Assembly (NCBI GenBank): GCA_946628065.1
Contig: CAMOWC010000002.1
Location: 93,280 to 157,279 of the forward strand
Length of the DNA: 64,000 nt
DNA from: an uncultured Clostridiaceae bacterium
GTDB lineage: Bacteria; Bacillota; Clostridia; TANB77; CAG-508
Reading direction: 5' to 3'
The stretch's first letter is position 1; each line of letters starts with the position of its first letter. Positions 1-9,388 of this stretch are shown piece by piece. Both the position numbers and the translations under genes were made by a program. The notes beneath the pieces are model-generated. The model saw only the letters and a program-made list of their open reading frames with translations, did not search any database and was not told the DNA's origin.

Positions 1-139
1 CATTTTGTAATTCGTCTACAAAAAGCATACAAAGCTCATTCATTTTGGTCTTTGCATATTCTAAATCTTCAGCATCTTTCATGTTTGCATCCATATCGTT
101 TAATATTCTGCGATATTCATCATTAATATTTGAATTCAT
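1..139 (-). CDS. Hypothetical protein, N-terminal fragment
   Basis: Only the first 46 codons are inside the window; the gene runs off the left edge. The ATG at 139 is preceded by a good ribosome binding site (GGAAGG). The visible part begins MNSNINDEYRRIL and is short, charged and probably helical, with no signal peptide or membrane segment. It follows efp by 12 bases and is likely in the same operon. I do not recognise the family. Confidence 0.6.
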   Translation of the reverse strand, partial: MNSNINDEYRRILNDMDANMKDAEDLEYAKTKMNELCMLFVDELQN

Positions 140-151
140 AAATTTTCCTTC

Positions 152-718
152 CTAAATTCTTTCCATATATTCGCCTGTTCTTGTGTCAATACGAATAGTA
201 TCTCCAATATTTACGAACAATGGAACATTTATTACTGTACCGTTTTCTAATGTAGCTGGTTTGTTTGCACTTGTTGATGTGTTTCCGCTAAATCCAGGCT
301 CTGTATATGTTACTTCTAACTCAACAAAAATTGGAGGTTCTATGGCAAAAACTTTGCCTTTAAAAGATAATACTTTGCAAGACATGTTTTCTTTTATAAA
401 TTTTAATGCATCTCCTAGCTCTTCCTTGTTAAGAGGTAACTGTTCATATGTATTGTTGTCCATAAAGTAGTATAGCTCTCCATCATTGTACAAATATTGC
501 ATATCTCTTTTTTCAATTTCTGCACCCTGTAATTTTTCGGATGGATTAAAAGTTTTTTCTAAAACAGATCCATTAATAACATTTTTAAGCTTTGTTCTAA
601 CAAATGCTGCTCCTTTCCCCGGTTTTACATGTTGGAATTCAACAACTTTATATACTGAACCATCCATTTCAAATGTAGTTCCATTTCTTATATCTCCTGC
701 CATATATACTTCTGCCAT
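152..718 (-). CDS. efp: Elongation factor P
   Basis: EF-P binds between the P and E sites of ribosomes stalled at polyproline stretches and stimulates peptide bond formation. The 188-residue length is normal. The N-terminal KOW-like domain carries the tip loop [10 protein letters not shown], whose Lys35 is the position modified in many bacteria. The OB domains follow, and the C-terminus carries the usual [18 protein letters not shown] strong AAAGGGG site precedes the ATG at 718. The upstream neighbour is an M24 aminopeptidase, the classic Firmicutes pairing (yqhT-efp in Bacillus). No in-frame CGG codon occurs. Confidence 0.97.
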   Translation of the reverse strand: MAEVYMAGDIRNGTTFEMDGSVYKVVEFQHVKPGKGAAFVRTKLKNVINGSVLEKTFNPSEKLQGAEIEKRDMQYLYNDGELYYFMDNNTYEQLPLNKEELGDALKFIKENMSCKVLSFKGKVFAIEPPIFVELEVTYTEPGFSGNTSTSANKPATLENGTVINVPLFVNIGDTIRIDTRTGEYMERI

Positions 719-845
719 GTTTATTTCCCCTTTCTATATTTGTTTGACTTTATTATTTTACTACACTTATCGCTTAAAATCAAGCCTTGCTTTTCATTTT
801 TATTGATTTTTAGCCATTATAAGCATTACTATAAAAATTATTTTT

Positions 846-1917
846 TTATTTGCTTTTTATTACTGTATAATTTTTCTCAGAATTAGTTAAACTTAAACTG
901 CCATTTTTCGTTATCAATACAGTGTCTTCTATCCTTACTCCAAATTTTCCCGGTAAATAAATACCTGGTTCATCTGTAATTACCATATTCTCTTTTAATG
1001 TGTGCTGTGATCTTGAGCTAATTACTGGTGTTTCGTGAATATCTAGCCCAACCCCATGTCCTAATGCATGTATGAGCATATATTTATTAAATTCAAAATT
1101 GTTTTCCACTAGTTTTCCTATTATTTTTGTGTTCCCTCCATCTACATATTCATTTAATGTAGAAAGCTGATTTTTTAGAACTAAGTCATACACATTTTTT
1201 ACTTCTTCTGGTACATAGTCAATAAAAATAGTCCTTGTCATATCTGAGCAGTACCCGTCATATTTACAGCCCATGTCTATAATAATAGTATCTCCTGTTT
1301 CTATTTTTTTATTTGTAGGAGTTGCATGTGGCATCGATGAATTAACTCCAGAAGCTACAATTGGATCAAAAGAAACATCTTCTGCTCCATGTGTTTTAAA
1401 AAAATATTCAATCTCAGATGCTACTTGTTTTTCTGTCATTCCTATTTTTATAAAATCTTTTAAATGCTTAAAGCAATCATCTGTTAGTTTGCAGGCTTGT
1501 TTTATTTTACTTATTTCATCCTCGTCTTTTATTGTTCTCTGTTGTTCGATTAGATTTTCAGTTTCTTGCATATTTTCGATTTTATATCTACGTAAGTATT
1601 CTTTATACTTTGCATATGTTACGTAATTTTCTTCAAATCCAACTGCATTGCAAAACAGAAAGAAATTTTCAAAGTCTTCGTCTCTAATGCTTCTAATATC
1701 ATAAACTATAATTCCATCGTCTATAGTTAAGGTACGATTCACAGCCTCTATATATCGTCCATCTGTTATATATACGTTTTCTTTTCTAGTTATTAGTAAA
1801 GTTCCTTCAGCGTTTATTCCTGTTAAATATCTGATATTTACAGGATTAGAAACAATCATCCCGTCAATTCCTAGTCCGCTTGAATTTGTTTCTTAAAACC
1901 TCAATTTTATGATTCAT
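846..1917 (-). CDS. M24 family Xaa-Pro aminopeptidase, one CGG +1 shift
   Basis: This metallopeptidase of the pita-bread fold removes N-terminal residues before proline. All metal ligands are visible: Asp in IIIDMGCKYDG, Asp in SDMTRT, His in GHGVGLDIHE, Glu in TDEPGIY and Glu in VRIEDT. An uninterrupted frame starts only at 1859, without a proper start or ribosome binding site. The true start is the ATG at 1917 (MNHKIEVLRNKFK), preceded by AGGGGG. After 13 codons there is CGG at 1876-1878 and a stop four codons later. Reading C-GGA as one residue restores LGIDGMIVSNPVN, the normal N-terminal domain, for a protein of 356 residues. It lies 3 bases downstream of the prepilin peptidase and upstream of efp. 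Confidence 0.9.
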
Positions 1918-1920
1918 ATT

Positions 1921-2674
1921 CTACCCCCTATATAACCCTAGTGTAAAAACAGTTAGAAGAATATGTAGTAATAGTTCAAAAGGTACAAACATAACTACAA
2001 AAGCTGCTAAAACTATAAAAGGTCCAAATGGTATGTATTCGTTTGTTTTTTTAATTTTTGATACTATTAATATTATGCTTATAATAGCTCCTAATAAAAA
2101 TGCAATTACTGATACAGCAATTATGTTTGTCCATCCAAAAAATAGGCCCATTGCTCCCATTAATTTAACATCTCCAAAGCCCATTGCTTCTTTGCCTGCA
2201 ATTAATCCGCCCAAGTAGTGTAATTAATAAGAAAATTCCTCCTCCTACTAGGCATCCAAGTAACATATTAATTGCTACATTATAGTTAATAAATATTCCT
2301 GATAAAAATGCAAATACAAGCCCTATTTCAAAAATAGTTAGGTTTAGCCTATTTGGTATAATTTGAAGCTTATAGTCAATTACAAGCGCTGATATAAGCA
2401 TAGGTGCAAGTAGCAAAAATTTAAATAAGTTTATATTTCTTTCAAAAGAATATTCGAATCCAAAAGTGTATAGTATTCCTACAAATACTAATGCTGTTAC
2501 TATAATTAGCATTGGATTTATTTTAATATTTTTTCTTTCAGAAAAAAAGTCCATACTAAAAACGCTTTTTTCTTCTGATAGTCTTTCATTTGCCCAATTT
2601 AGAAAGTATCCAACTAAAGCTCCAATAAAAGCAATTAAAACATATCCCATGATGTGTACGTCGTTTATATACAT
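1921..2674 (-). CDS. Prepilin peptidase (A24 family), one CGG +1 shift
   Basis: This is a membrane aspartic peptidase of the type that processes prepilin-like leaders. Both family aspartates are present: the first in LVIDYKLQIIPN and the second in the GFGDVKL motif, amid several hydrophobic segments. The two halves are in different frames. The N-terminal part reaches ITLLG, then CGG at 2207-2209, and terminates soon after. A +1 step at that CGG gives LLG-G-LIAGKEAMGFGDVKLMG, the standard continuation, for 250 residues in total. The N-terminus lacks the cysteine-rich methylase region seen in long family members. The start overlaps the yqeG stop (TAATG). Confidence 0.88.
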
Positions 2675-3172
2675 TATTTCTTCAACCTTCTTTCATATTT
2701 TTTTAGTATATATTTTTCAAATGGTCTCTTAATTATTGTAAGCCATATATCTTTTTCGTCTAATGGTTTTACTAATATTGAAAACATGTGGCATCTATTT
2801 GCACCTACTACATCTGTAAAAACCTGGTCACCTATTGCAGCAATATTCTCAGGCTTTTCATTAAGGATTTTTATTGCTTTTTTAAACCCGTTTTTAAAAG
2901 GTTTCATTGCAAAAAGAATATAATCCATTTCTAATTCTTTTGATACTTTTTCTAGTTTTGTCTTTTTATTGCTATTTGATACAATTAAAAATTTTATTCC
3001 TTTTTCTTTTAATCCATCACACCATTTTTTAGCGCCGTTCTAAAATATTGGCATCAAAATCTATCAAGGTATTATCCATATCCAAAATAATTGCTTTAAT
3101 GCTGTTTTTATCTAGGAACTCATATGGTATATCTTTTATTGTATCAACATATAATTTGGGGTAAAAAAGCAT
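2674..3172 (-). CDS. yqeG: YqeG-family HAD phosphatase, one CGG +1 shift
   Basis: This is a HAD superfamily IIIA hydrolase. The nucleophile motif is in ILDMDNTLIDFD near residue 35, followed by the SNSNKK Ser/Thr motif, a conserved Lys in KPFK, and the acidic GDQVFTDVVGANR motif. The ATG at 3172 has GGAGG upstream. CGG at 3035-3037 (after DANILE) is followed by an immediate stop if read as a triplet. A +1 step restores AKKWCDGLKEKGIKFLIVSN and all downstream motifs, giving 165 residues, close to the Bacillus YqeG length. The substrate is unknown. It starts the operon leading to the prepilin peptidase. Confidence 0.88.
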
Positions 3173-3238
3173 ATGTACTTCCTCCGCTTCTTTTATGCAT
3201 AATAATATTATCAATACAACGCTATTTTGTCAATTTAT

Positions 3239-3267
3239 TTGCAAATATTTTTCTTTTCTGGTATACT
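3239..3267 (+). promoter_or_regulatory. Sigma-A type promoter of the MFS gene
   Basis: TTGCAA (3239-3244) and TATACT (3262-3267) are separated by 17 bases. They sit about 30 bases upstream of the MFS start codon on the plus strand, between divergent genes. Confidence 0.65.
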
Positions 3268-3297
3268 CTTTTCGGATGAAGGAGTGTATATATACAA

Positions 3298-4593
3298 ATG
3301 AATTTGGAAGAGAAAAGAAACTTTAATATAAAAATATATCCAATTTATAAAATGTTTGCTTGGGATTTGCTCTTTTACTATGCAATCTCATTTTTATTTT
3401 TGACAGAAGTAAAAGGTTTTTCTAGTGCAGATGTAGTTTTATTAGATGTTTCTATATATACTTTATTTAAAAGCCTCTCCCAGCTTCCTTCAACAATAAT
3501 AACAGATAAACTTGGTAAAAGATTTAGCTTAATAGTTGGAAATATATTTATTTGTTTCTCTATTTTATTTATAATGCTATGCCCTAACTTAATAGTTTTA
3601 GCTCTTGCAGAATTTTGCATGGCTTTCGGCTTTGCAATTAAATCAATTGCTGAACCAAATATTTTATACGACTCTATAGAAGAAGGAGAAAAAAGAGGAA
3701 AAATTTTTAGCATATTAGATGGCAGAGGTTCATCTCTTTATTACTATTTAAATGCCATTTCTCTTTTGTCAACTGGTTTCTTATATGTTGTTAACCCATA
3801 TTTGCCTGTTTTGCTGTGTTTCATATTCAGCATATTTGCTACAATTATATCTTTGAGTTTTTATTCGCTTCGTACTAATAATAATCCTAAAAAGGAAGTT
3901 GTTCCGAAGGCTACAGATAGGATTGCTGAATATGCAAAAGAGCTTCGTTACGTTTTTAGGCAAATATTTAAATCCAGCAGGCTAAGGTACCTAATTCTAT
4001 TCTATGGTTTGTTTCAAAGTTTGATAGCAGTAACAACAACTTTAGATAGAAGTTTGCTAACTGATCTGCATGTTCCAGCACAATATTTTGGTATAATATA
4101 TGCTCTTCTTTCAGTACTTTCTGGAATATTTTCAAGGTCACAAGGTGTTATCCATAAAAAATTTAGGAATAAAGTCTTAACACTGTTTTCTGTGCTATTT
4201 ATAGGGTCTTGTATTATATCTGGATTATTTGCTATAGTTTGGGTTCCTCTTGCCATTCCAATGCTATTAGTTCTGTTTTCTTTAGGAGTTAGATCATCAA
4301 TAAAAGGACCTTTTTACACACTATATAAACAATATTTAGGAAATTTTGCATCTTCTAATGTTAGACCTAAAATATATTCTGTCACATATTTATTTGAAAA
4401 CTTATGTGGAGCTATTATAGCATTTGGAGTCTCAAGGCTACTTGATGTAACATCAACTGCAATTGTATTTATAATTCTTGGAACAATTTATACTTTCGTA
4501 TTTATAGTGTTGCTTTATAGAATGAAAACGCGCGTTGGGCTTAAACCTGAACAATATAGAAAAGAAGATATTAACTTAGTAGAATTAAAATAA
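3298..4593 (+). CDS. Major facilitator superfamily transporter
   Basis: A 431-residue polytopic membrane protein with about twelve hydrophobic segments in two halves separated by a charged central loop (near residues 195-225). Between segments 2 and 3 it carries DKLGKRFSLIVG, a version of the MFS loop motif. The substrate cannot be told from sequence; multidrug or small-metabolite export is possible. It is one of few plus-strand genes, with its own promoter and an AAGGAG site, and ends in a bidirectional terminator shared with tmk. No in-frame CGG was found. Confidence 0.85.
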   Translation: MNLEEKRNFNIKIYPIYKMFAWDLLFYYAISFLFLTEVKGFSSADVVLLDVSIYTLFKSLSQLPSTIITDKLGKRFSLIVGNIFICFSILFIMLCPNLIVLALAEFCMAFGFAIKSIAEPNILYDSIEEGEKRGKIFSILDGRGSSLYYYLNAISLLSTGFLYVVNPYLPVLLCFIFSIFATIISLSFYSLRTNNNPKKEVVPKATDRIAEYAKELRYVFRQIFKSSRLRYLILFYGLFQSLIAVTTTLDRSLLTDLHVPAQYFGIIYALLSVLSGIFSRSQGVIHKKFRNKVLTLFSVLFIGSCIISGLFAIVWVPLAIPMLLVLFSLGVRSSIKGPFYTLYKQYLGNFASSNVRPKIYSVTYLFENLCGAIIAFGVSRLLDVTSTAIVFIILGTIYTFVFIVLLYRMKTRVGLKPEQYRKEDINLVELK

Positions 4594-4622
4594 AAGCAAA
4601 TAGAAAATTTCTATTTGCTTTT
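4592..4622. terminator. Bidirectional intrinsic terminator
   Basis: A 12-bp perfect stem (4592-4603 with 4611-4622) and 7-base loop, flanked by A and T runs. It sits between the convergent MFS and tmk genes. Confidence 0.8.
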
Positions 4623-4625
4623 ATT

Positions 4626-5300
4626 TTAAATATGTTTTTTTATTTCTCTAAATATTTCTTCATGTATATCTTCTATTGTTCTTATGTTACCATCCTTCAC
4701 ACATTTTATCTCATACCAATTGTATTTGTCTACTAAGCTACAAGCTGCATTATAGCTATCAATTATATGGTTTTTGTCTCTTTCATGTATGTCTTTTTTT
4801 GATTCATGTGTTATCTTATTTTCTCTATTCTCCATAAGTTTTAAAGCATATTCTGGTGGCATATTTAGAAAAAAAGTTTCAGTTGGCTGTGGAATTCCGA
4901 ATATATTATATTCTAAATCACAAAGCCAATTTAAGAATTTCTCTCTTTCCTCTTTATCATTTATTTTTCCTGCTTGGTGTACCATATTGGCAGTTGTATA
5001 TCTGTCGGCTAATACTAATCCTCCATTTTTATAGAATTCCTCAAATTCTTGCTTGTATGATGCATATCTATCTACTGCATAGAATATAGAAGCAATATAT
5101 GCACTTACGTCTTTTGCATTTTGTCCAAATTCCCCAGCTAAGTACATCTTTACAAGGCTTGATGAAGGATTATCATACCTAGGAAATGATAGCTTTTTAT
5201 ATAGTATATTCTCTTTTTCTAATCTTTCTGTTAATTTATTAAATTGCGTTTGTTTACCACTACCATCTGTTCCATCTATTACAAATAATTTGCCTCTCAT
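4626..5300 (-). CDS. tmk: Thymidylate kinase
   Basis: Phosphorylates dTMP to dTDP. It has the P-loop GTDGSGKQT at residues 9-17, a DRY-type motif in LADRYTTAN, and the substrate-binding SFPRYDNPSS. I place the start at the ATG at 5300 (MRGKLFVIDGTDG) because an AGGGGG site lies five bases upstream. An in-frame ATG at 5324 lacks a comparable site. The product is 224 residues. The conserved P-loop and DRY make the call secure, although the C-terminal half belongs to a somewhat divergent branch. Confidence 0.92.
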   Translation of the reverse strand: MRGKLFVIDGTDGSGKQTQFNKLTERLEKENILYKKLSFPRYDNPSSSLVKMYLAGEFGQNAKDVSAYIASIFYAVDRYASYKQEFEEFYKNGGLVLADRYTTANMVHQAGKINDKEEREKFLNWLCDLEYNIFGIPQPTETFFLNMPPEYALKLMENRENKITHESKKDIHERDKNHIIDSYNAACSLVDKYNWYEIKCVKDGNIRTIEDIHEEIFREIKKHI

Positions 5301-5322
5301 ATTTCCCCCTAAAAAAATATTC

Positions 5323-5403
5323 ATTATTCACTATTCACTATTTGTTAACAATAAAAAGCAATGTTAATAAATAATGAAAAATGAATAATGAATAGTGAAT
5401 AAT
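5323..5403. repeat. AT-rich inverted repeat
   Basis: A 15-bp perfect inverted repeat (5323-5337 and 5389-5403) around a 51-base spacer, built of repeated ATTCACTATTCATT-like words. It lies upstream of tmk and downstream of a small membrane protein gene. Confidence 0.6.
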
Positions 5404-5422
5404 CGGTAATTGTTTTATTAGT

Positions 5423-5761
5423 TTATGCTTTTCCCCAGAACCAGTCCATACCTGAATTGTAGCTTTTCTTTTTTCCTGTTCTACTTTCTAATTCGTCTAC
5501 CCATAAATATGATAAGAAAGATAATAAAATCATTACAAAGTCAATTGTTAAGCAACTAGTTAATACTGATTTTGTTTCTTCTAAATCTGGTGCAAGTGTC
5601 ATAATTTGTATTACATGCCAAATTAATAATACTAAATATGTTAGTAATGATGCAGCAGTAATATACCCTTTTTTAGTTTCCTTTCCTAAGAATATTAATA
5701 TTAATGTAATTGCAAGCATTAATATTAAAGTAATTGGGTTTGCAATGTTGAAAATAAACAT
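5423..5761 (-). CDS. Small multi-pass membrane protein, unknown function
   Basis: A 112-residue protein with about three hydrophobic segments (near residues 8-25, 33-57 and 70-90). The C-terminus is basic and tryptophan-containing, ending DWFWGKA. A GGAGG site precedes the ATG. It lies 38 bases downstream of the acidic coiled-coil protein gene, so the two are likely co-transcribed. I do not recognise the family. Confidence 0.7.
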   Translation of the reverse strand: MFIFNIANPITLILMLAITLILIFLGKETKKGYITAASLLTYLVLLIWHVIQIMTLAPDLEETKSVLTSCLTIDFVMILLSFLSYLWVDELESRTGKKKSYNSGMDWFWGKA

Positions 5762-5799
5762 CTTTTTTTCCTCCTTTGTATTTTTATATATTTTTCAAA

Positions 5800-6948
5800 T
5801 TAAAAACCACGTCTCCTAGATGCGTCGCTCCAAAGTGTTTTTTCTTCCTCTTCTTCTATCTCCTGCTCTTCTCTCTTTTTGCGTTCTTCTTCCTTTTCTT
5901 CGGCTCGTGCATCTTCTTCTGCTAATTGGCGTTTTTTTAGTTCTTCCTCAAGCTCTTCTTGTATTTTGCGCTCTTCTTCTTCTCTGTCTGTGTCTATTTC
6001 GTCTACTCCTGCTTTATTTACTTCCTGTTCTTCAATATGATTGCCAATAGAGCGTCCATCTTGCCTTACATCAATATCTATTCTTCCGGTATTAGTTCCT
6101 CTGTAATTCTTTACTCTAATGTCGCCTGGATCAATATCAACTGCCTCACCTGTATATATACTATTTCCTGCAGTTATGTTTATATCTCCTATTGTATCAG
6201 AGTGATCAGTTAATACGGCTCTTTCAAATTCTCCATTGGATTTTTGATTTATAACCATCCAGTCATTTGAAACTGCACCAGTATTTTGTTTTAATTTAAC
6301 AAGAAACAAATTGTCATGTTCTACGTTTTTATTAAGAACTCTTGACATTGTAAGTTCGTCTTTAACTTCAACAACCATCAAAACAGTGCCTTCTCTTACA
6401 CCTAATGCTTGAGCAATTTTTGCTTTTCTTCCTGAAGGTTCTCTGCTTCCTTCCTCTTGGGCTCTTTCTTCATCACTTTTTTCTGCTTCTTCTCTTTCTT
6501 CTAGAGGAACTTCTAGCATCTTTTTCTTTTCAATTTCTTCTCTGCTTACAAGATAAGGAGTATCTAATTCTCCATCTCTTACAAAATCTTTAAATTTTTC
6601 TTTTAGTTCTTCACTTACAATTAGTTCATTTTTTTCATTAATAGTGGCAATTAAGTGAATTTCATCATCTCTTAACTGAACAAGTAGTGTTTGTCGTTCT
6701 TTTTCTTCATCTTCAAGCTCAATTGCAATTAAGTCCTGAGCTACTATTCCGTCACTATCTTGTAGTTTGTCTGTTAATTGTATTTCACCTTTATATTTGC
6801 TTATGGAAATTGGTTCAAATCCCGCTGGCATTTCAAGAGTTTGTAGTTTTTGTCTAACATCGTAAAGTTCTTGTAATGCTTGTTCAAGGTCATTTTGAGC
6901 TTTTTGTTTTGCATTTAGATCTACTTCACCTATAGCATTTTCATCCAT
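5800..6948 (-). CDS. Highly charged coiled-coil protein, unknown function
   Basis: A 382-residue soluble protein in three parts. An N-terminal helix of about residues 12-45 leads into a predicted beta-rich stretch (about 45-115). A second compact segment (about 175-270) contains KIAQALGVREG and a run ending in NDWMVINQKSNGEFERAVL. The last 80 residues are almost entirely Glu, Arg and Lys (EEEERKIQEELEEELKKRQ) and would form a long coiled coil. There is no signal peptide. It sits directly downstream of glmM, with a small membrane protein after it. I cannot assign a family. Confidence 0.75.
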   Translation of the reverse strand: MDENAIGEVDLNAKQKAQNDLEQALQELYDVRQKLQTLEMPAGFEPISISKYKGEIQLTDKLQDSDGIVAQDLIAIELEDEEKERQTLLVQLRDDEIHLIATINEKNELIVSEELKEKFKDFVRDGELDTPYLVSREEIEKKKMLEVPLEEREEAEKSDEERAQEEGSREPSGRKAKIAQALGVREGTVLMVVEVKDELTMSRVLNKNVEHDNLFLVKLKQNTGAVSNDWMVINQKSNGEFERAVLTDHSDTIGDINITAGNSIYTGEAVDIDPGDIRVKNYRGTNTGRIDIDVRQDGRSIGNHIEEQEVNKAGVDEIDTDREEEERKIQEELEEELKKRQLAEEDARAEEKEEERKKREEQEIEEEEEKTLWSDASRRRGF

Positions 6949-6967
6949 ATTACCACTTCCTTTAAAT

Positions 6968-8332
6968 TTAACTTAATTTTTTTTCAATTAATTCTGCAAT
7001 TTGTTTGGCAGCTTTTGTTATTTCTTCTTGTTTTTCTCCTTCAATCATTACACGAATGACAGGTTCCGTTCCAGAAGGTCTTATTAATACTCTTCCATTT
7101 CCGGCGAAATGCTTTTCCGTTTCTTTAATTAGCTCTTGGATGTCAGTGTCATTATCTATTTCGCTTTTTTTGCTATTATTAACTTTTGCATTTATTAAAA
7201 CCTGTGGATATAATTTAATGATATCACAAAGTTTTGAAACTGTCACCCCTTTTTCCAATAAAATTTTAATTAACATTAAAGAAGTGAGTATTCCGTCTCC
7301 AGTTGGGTTATAGTCTAAGAATATAATATGACCTGATTGTTCTCCTCCAATATTATAACCGTTCTTTAGCATTTCTTCAAGTACATATCTGTCTCCAACT
7401 TTTGTTTGTTTAAATTCAACACCATTGTTTTCAGCATATTTACTAAGCCCTAGGTTGCTCATTACTGTTGCAACAAGCGTATCTTTGTTTAGTGTTCCCT
7501 TTTCTTTCATGTAGTTTGAACATACAGCTAATATTTTGTCTCCATCAATTTCATTTCCGTTTTCGTCAACAGCTAAGCATCTATCTCCATCACCATCATA
7601 TGCAATTCCTAGGCTTAGTTTGTTTTCTACAACAAATTTCTTTAGACCTTCTAGGTGAGTAGAACCACAATTTTCATTTATGTTTACTCCATCTGGATTA
7701 TTATTTATTATTTTATAATTAATTCCTAATGCTTTAAATACTTTTTCTGCAACTTTGTATGTAGCTCCATTTGCAACATCTAATCCTACAACGAAATCAT
7801 CTCTATTGTATTTTGCTATGTCATCATCAAAGTTCTTTCTAAAGAAATATACATACTCATCTAATAAATCTTCTCTTACTTCTGATATGCCTATTTTGTC
7901 TTTAACAGCTGTAAGTTCTTCAACCTTTCCTGAATCCATAACATCTTCTATTTCTTCTTCTATTTCATCTGGTATTTTCATTCCTTTATTACTAAAGTAC
8001 TTTACGCCATTAAATTCAAATGTGTTATGAGATGCAGATATAACCACACTTGCATCTGCATTTAGTTTTTTAGTTAAATATGCAACTGCTGGTGTAGGTA
8101 TAACCCCAAGTAGTTTTACATTTGCTCCATAACTTAAAAATCCTGCTGTCATGGCACTTTCTATTAGAGTTCCAGAAAGACGTGTGTCTCTTCCAATTAA
8201 TATAGTTGGTGCATGATCAGTATGTTTAGATAATACGTATGCACCCGCCTTTGCTACCTTATATACAAGCTCTGGTGTTAAGTCTGTATTTGCAATTCTT
8301 CTAATTCCATCTGTTCCAAAATATTTACGCAT
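6968..8332 (-). CDS. glmM: Phosphoglucosamine mutase
   Basis: Interconverts glucosamine-6-phosphate and glucosamine-1-phosphate on the way to UDP-GlcNAc. The length of 454 residues is typical. The active-site phosphoserine loop is SASHNTFEFNG, the metal loop is DGDGDRC, and the phosphate-binding loop is RPSGTEPVIRV. The N-terminus, MRKYFGTDGIRRIAN, is diagnostic of GlmM. GGAGG lies just before the ATG, and the start overlaps the end of the upstream acyltransferase by 8 bases. The gene thus joins the surface-polymer operon, supplying amino-sugar precursor. Confidence 0.97.
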   Translation of the reverse strand: MRKYFGTDGIRRIANTDLTPELVYKVAKAGAYVLSKHTDHAPTILIGRDTRLSGTLIESAMTAGFLSYGANVKLLGVIPTPAVAYLTKKLNADASVVISASHNTFEFNGVKYFSNKGMKIPDEIEEEIEDVMDSGKVEELTAVKDKIGISEVREDLLDEYVYFFRKNFDDDIAKYNRDDFVVGLDVANGATYKVAEKVFKALGINYKIINNNPDGVNINENCGSTHLEGLKKFVVENKLSLGIAYDGDGDRCLAVDENGNEIDGDKILAVCSNYMKEKGTLNKDTLVATVMSNLGLSKYAENNGVEFKQTKVGDRYVLEEMLKNGYNIGGEQSGHIIFLDYNPTGDGILTSLMLIKILLEKGVTVSKLCDIIKLYPQVLINAKVNNSKKSEIDNDTDIQELIKETEKHFAGNGRVLIRPSGTEPVIRVMIEGEKQEEITKAAKQIAELIEKKLS

Positions 8333-9374
8333 TGTTTGCCTCCTTTATTTTTTTCTTATTATTCCATTTGCCAAGTAAGAATGGACAGAATTTATTGATT
8401 ATGAACGATAATCCGCAAAGCAGTATAGTTGTTATTGTTATTTCAATTACTAGTTTAATATTTTTGCTATATGTATAATTCTTTAATATGTCATTAATTA
8501 TAGCAAAAAAGATTTTATAATGAAACATATAAAAAATCAAAGTGTTTTTTCCACAATATTCTAATATGTTACTACTCTCTATTTTGCTACTAACTATCAT
8601 CAAAATCCAAATTCCTGAGATTGATTGTAACATATACAAGAAATAATTTCCAATGTGGCACGAAAACAAATCCGTGATACCATAAAGCTTATAATTTGTA
8701 AATGCACATATCACATTAATGCCTAGTAGAAATATTGCATAGTCAAATTTTAAAATTTTATTTTTGAGCATTTCTTTATTGTTTTGTACAAGATATCCCA
8801 ACATAAGAAATGAAATTGCAACTGGTGCAACATCTATGCTCCATACAAACCCTTGAATATATTGTAAAATAACATAGCCTATAGCAGAAGATAAAATAAT
8901 AATTGCAACACATATTAAGTTTTTCTTTGGGTGTTTATCAATCAGTTTTACTATTAAATAAAATAATAATATTGCAGTAAATAGTGCTGATATAAACCAA
9001 AAACTATAGTAATATGGTCTGTTTAGTCTATATGCTAATACCATCCCAATATACTGATACAAATAATCCATATTGAAAAACTCACTAAACGATGTACCAT
9101 TTGAGCAAAATTCATATATTCTTGTCAAATTAAGTACTACAATTCCTAAAGCAAAATAAGGAATAAGTAATCCTTTTGCTTTTGACTTAAAGAAATCTTT
9201 AAATTTAGGATATTTCTTATATGAAAAGCACATTCCTGATATAAAAAAGAACATTGGCATATGAAATGAGTATACTAATACTTTTATTGTTTGCGGTAAA
9301 AATTGGCAATGTCCTATAACCACGAGTAATATGCTTATGCCTCTTGCAACATCTAATACTTTGTCTCTTTTCAT
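8325..9374 (-). CDS. Acyltransferase family 3 membrane protein
   Basis: A 349-residue, roughly ten-segment membrane protein of the OafA/WecH type that acylates sugars, often by O-acetylation. The family His is visible in LLVVIGHCQFLP, followed by SFHMPMFFFISGM. It sits with a DHHW-family and an MBOAT protein, so three O-acyl-transfer genes are adjacent, suggesting extensive acetylation of the polymer made by this locus. It overlaps glmM. Confidence 0.88.
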   Translation of the reverse strand: MKRDKVLDVARGISILLVVIGHCQFLPQTIKVLVYSFHMPMFFFISGMCFSYKKYPKFKDFFKSKAKGLLIPYFALGIVVLNLTRIYEFCSNGTSFSEFFNMDYLYQYIGMVLAYRLNRPYYYSFWFISALFTAILLFYLIVKLIDKHPKKNLICVAIIILSSAIGYVILQYIQGFVWSIDVAPVAISFLMLGYLVQNNKEMLKNKILKFDYAIFLLGINVICAFTNYKLYGITDLFSCHIGNYFLYMLQSISGIWILMIVSSKIESSNILEYCGKNTLIFYMFHYKIFFAIINDILKNYTYSKNIKLVIEITITTILLCGLSFIINKFCPFLLGKWNNKKKIKEANNA

Positions 9375-9388
9375 TCTTACTCCTTTAG

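Noticed and set aside
1921..3172. Pseudogenes (split prepilin peptidase, YqeG and aminopeptidase)
   Set aside because: Each gene is intact except for a single CGG-linked +1 break, with all catalytic motifs kept and tight operon overlaps.
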